From: Centropus unirufus
Lineage: Eukaryota; Chordata; Aves; Cuculiformes; Centropidae
Direction of reading: 5' to 3'
Assembly (NCBI GenBank): GCA_013397695.1
Contig: VYZI01000135.1
Span: 365,397 to 429,396 of the forward strand
Length of the DNA stretch: 64,000 nt
The position numbers were made by a program, and so were the translations under genes. Positions 61,240-64,000 of the stretch are shown here, in pieces (the stretch's first letter is position 1; every line of letters starts with the position of its first letter). The notes under the pieces are model-generated. The model made no database searches and had not been told where the DNA came from. It saw only the letters and a program-made list of their open reading frames with translations.

Positions 61240-64000
61240 TACATCAAACATAGCTCTTCCTAACATACAAAACCCAAAGTCCTTTTTACCAACAAAGATG
61301 TGAGGTCTCTGGCTCCCAGCAAGTATAGCAGAAGTCTGAGGATTACTCTAGACATTCTTTGTTTTTCTTCAGTTGTACTTTTTGGTGAAGGAATTGATAT
61401 ATTAAAAATGCATAAAAGTTTATCTGTATGTGGGTGAATGTTACAGTAAATGCAATCATACCTAGATATTTAATTAGCTATCAAAATTAGGGTTCAGACT
61501 TCAAATACATTATTGGTTGAGTGACTCTGGTGGGAGGACTGACCCGAGTCAAATTTACTTCAGGTGCTTTCAGAACCAAGATCTCATGCAGACAGAACTG
61601 CCTTGCTGGAAACACCTGAGCTGGGAAAGACTGCAGATTCATGTTTCTACGTGGTCAGTGCTGGGCTGATGTGGTCTTCTTCAGATAGGCTTGGATTGTC
61701 CTAGTCCTGTGATCTTTGCAAGCAGTCTACGGTTGATACAGCTGCGAAGTCTTTATTACCTGCTTCTTAATGCCAATAACTAGAATTAATAGCATGAAGG
61801 TCTAAAAAATTACAGAAGTTGTGGCAAATTAATGTGGTACTCCCACATGCATTTGCAAAGACAAACCCTATCAGCGCTGGGAAGCTGTGGAGGGGAATCC
61901 TAGTTTTGGTACTGACCAGGAGGGTGTACCTCTAAACTATGAGTACTGAAATGAGAACAAAAATCCGTCAGTTAAGCCCAGGGAGACAGGTTCATTGTTG
62001 TTAAGTAACAGCAATTGTCACTGTGCTCTTGGGCTCAGTCTTCCATCTAGCTTACACCATAGCTGCAGGCATAAGCATGCTCCTGTTCTTATATCTATAG
62101 AATAAATCAATTACACATCATTGCACCTATGGTCGTCCAGGTTTTCTGTCGGGTGTCTTTTTTTGGCACAATGCAGATCAAGTTGTGATGTTTGTACAAG
62201 CTAATTGTATATAGAGCCACTTCTCAGTATTTGAGCAGACTGGCACAGACTAGGCTGCACCTAGACCTGTTTCGAAGAACACATACTGACTTCAGACAAA
62301 CTGCTGGGAACAATTTATCTGTACAGATGACAGAAAGCCATGGCTGGAAACTCTCCTTAGCATTATTTAATTTCCTTGTATGGATGTAATTAGTCTGACC
62401 TCATATTGAACTGTGAATACAATATTTTTTTAAAAAATAAAACCTTAGAAGAAAGCATTCTATTTAATTCAGATTTTTTTTTTCAGCCTTATCTTTTAGA
62501 ACACTGTTTACCATTTTGTCAACATTCACTTACATCACTTTTTTCATGAATGCTAGACTTTGAAATGCTGTTTGCTCAAATAGGAATTCTAGTCATCCAT
62601 TCTTTTTTTTTTGTCTGACTTCTCATAAACTGGAAGACTTTAAAAGGTTTTTCTTTAAAAATTTATTTTTCTTTTAGTTTTTCTGGAGAAAATGTACTGC
62701 CTTCCAGGTGGAAAGCTTAAAAAAGATTACATCTCTGTTAGGTTTTAATTTTTCTAGGAATAATCCTGCCACTAAAGCTCAACATCTGGGAGCATCAAGA
62801 GCAGGTCATTATACCTCAGACAAGCACAGAGAAGTGAAGTGAATTTTCGAAGAAGCCAGATATAATTTCCTGTCAGTGAATTGCTATCCTATGAACACTG
62901 AGGAATCGTGGCTTTCCACTTCTCATTATGTATACCCACAAGAGAAATATTAAACTAGACTTTTCTTTGACTGTTGCTTTCGTTCTGTTCTTCTCTTGTA
63001 CTTATAAAATAAAGATCAAACTTCCTTGAATTCTTTTTATCTGCTTTGAAGTGTAAGGAAATTTTTTTTGGAAATTCTATTTTCATCTCTGTGAATTTAT
63101 TATCTAATGCTTCTAGCTTGTCAAATATGGACTATGCTGTTCAAGGAGCAGTTAAGGAAAAAAAAAGCTCGTCTTTGAATCTACATGAACAGGCAATCAT
63201 TCTTCCCATTCTTGAAAGCTCTCAAAAACATGAAGCCACAATATATTCCTCTTCTATTACAATTTCTTTTGGACCAGTTCTGAGGCATGCCCTCTAGATT
63301 CTGTGGAAGGGGAAAAATAGTATGTTTTTTTCTCTTCTTCCCCAGGAAATTGCTTTGAGAAGGTAAAAGAAGAAAATCCTACAGCTTTGAACATCTCTTT
63401 TAGTATTCTGTCCTTGTTCCTTCCCCAAACCTCATTTTTTGCCTGAAGAGCTGTAAAGAGAGAAGGTTGATCCTTTTCCAGTAAAGCAGACTGTGTGACA
63501 GCAGTACCCCTTAGTGATTCCATTAAGAACCTCCAATTAGAAGCTACACATGCCCTTCCTACCTTGGAGAGCGATCCCCATCTGCAACTGAGCTCTTCTG
63601 CCCCAAGAATAAGAAGGTGCTTCTGTACCCTCGTGCCACTTTGCAGTGTTTTAGAATTGCCCTGCAAAATGGGTCTGTGTCTCACTGCTGATCAGCCCTG
63701 TCCCCTGGGAGGCTGCTGCACTAAATCCTCCTATTCATTTTTGCCTACAAAACTAGCTTTACTTTCACATTTTCTCAAGCACCTGAACCCAGCTTGTCCT
63801 GTATGACACAATGCCTCTTAGTCCATCTCCTATTACCTACTGGTGGCTTGAAATAAACCATTGAACCATCTCCCAAGCTGTAGGGCAGCTAGGCCCTCTG
63901 CAGAAAATTCGAGACACAGGCAGCCAAAACCTTGTTTCACTTGGGCAGTAAGAGAGATTCTGATTGTCCTGGTGGAAACATGGAAGATGTACTGTGTTTT
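61240..64000. other. non-coding DNA, nothing recognised
   Basis: AT-rich unique sequence. T-rich runs occur near 62475-62485 and 62605-62613, and an A run near 63161-63168. The minus-strand frame at 63257-63685 (142 codons) and the overlapping plus-strand frame at 63495-63806 show no recognisable domain. No splice, promoter or poly(A) context supports either. Confidence 0.5.

Noticed and set aside
63257..63806. Overlapping long open frames on both strands
   Set aside because: Frames on both strands over the same bases indicate low stop density, not coding; no homology recognised.
1..64000. CRISPR arrays, operons, phage or plasmid features
   Set aside because: No regularly spaced repeats and no dense bacterial-type genes; the sequence is clearly vertebrate nuclear DNA.

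Overview
The window reads as AT-rich, non-coding vertebrate nuclear DNA, most likely from a bird. The main clue is the dominant interspersed repeat: several 5'-truncated CR1 LINE copies whose 3' ends carry the CR1 hallmark (a caaccc-type block followed by ATTCTATGA). No Alu, L1 or other mammalian-type young repeats were noticed, and repeat density is low. One long terminal repeat resembles a known avian endogenous-retrovirus LTR. The assignment to birds is inference; a crocodilian or turtle is not formally excluded.

No protein-coding exon of a known gene was recognised. All open frames are short, and they are what chance gives in 64 kb, apart from those inside transposon fossils. The window is best read as intergenic or deep-intronic DNA.

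Layout. 1-5.1 kb: unique DNA, including the longest open frame (4069-4665, no recognisable domain). 5.1-5.85 kb: the largest CR1 copy. 5.9-20 kb: mostly unique DNA with a MIR-like scrap, a GC-rich hairpin and a 23-bp tandem duplication. 20.0-20.1 kb: a TA microsatellite with one unresolved base. 22.3-23.1 kb: a CR1 end and a MIR-like scrap. 23.2-23.8 kb: a stretch that looks like a terminal exon (acceptor, open frame, AATAAA) of unknown identity. 25.5-27.3 kb: a decayed Ty3/gypsy pol gene in which reverse transcriptase-to-integrase landmarks can be read in order. 28-40 kb: unique DNA with a possible RFX X-box, short tandem duplications and a CR1 end. 40.8-41.6 kb: a second decayed Ty3/gypsy pol fragment. 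42-58 kb: CR1 ends, a MIR-like piece, an old unclassified repeat and a solo LTR of about 616 bp with imperfect terminal inverted repeats. 60.48-60.50 kb: an 18-N assembly gap. 60.9-61.24 kb: a 319-bp block between identical 10-bp direct repeats.

The most noteworthy content is the pair of gypsy fossils, both on the + strand about 14 kb apart. Such elements are scarce in bird genomes, and neither matches the CR1 and ERV background. Both carry stop codons and lost key residues, so they look dead rather than domesticated. All family assignments were made by eye without database searches.
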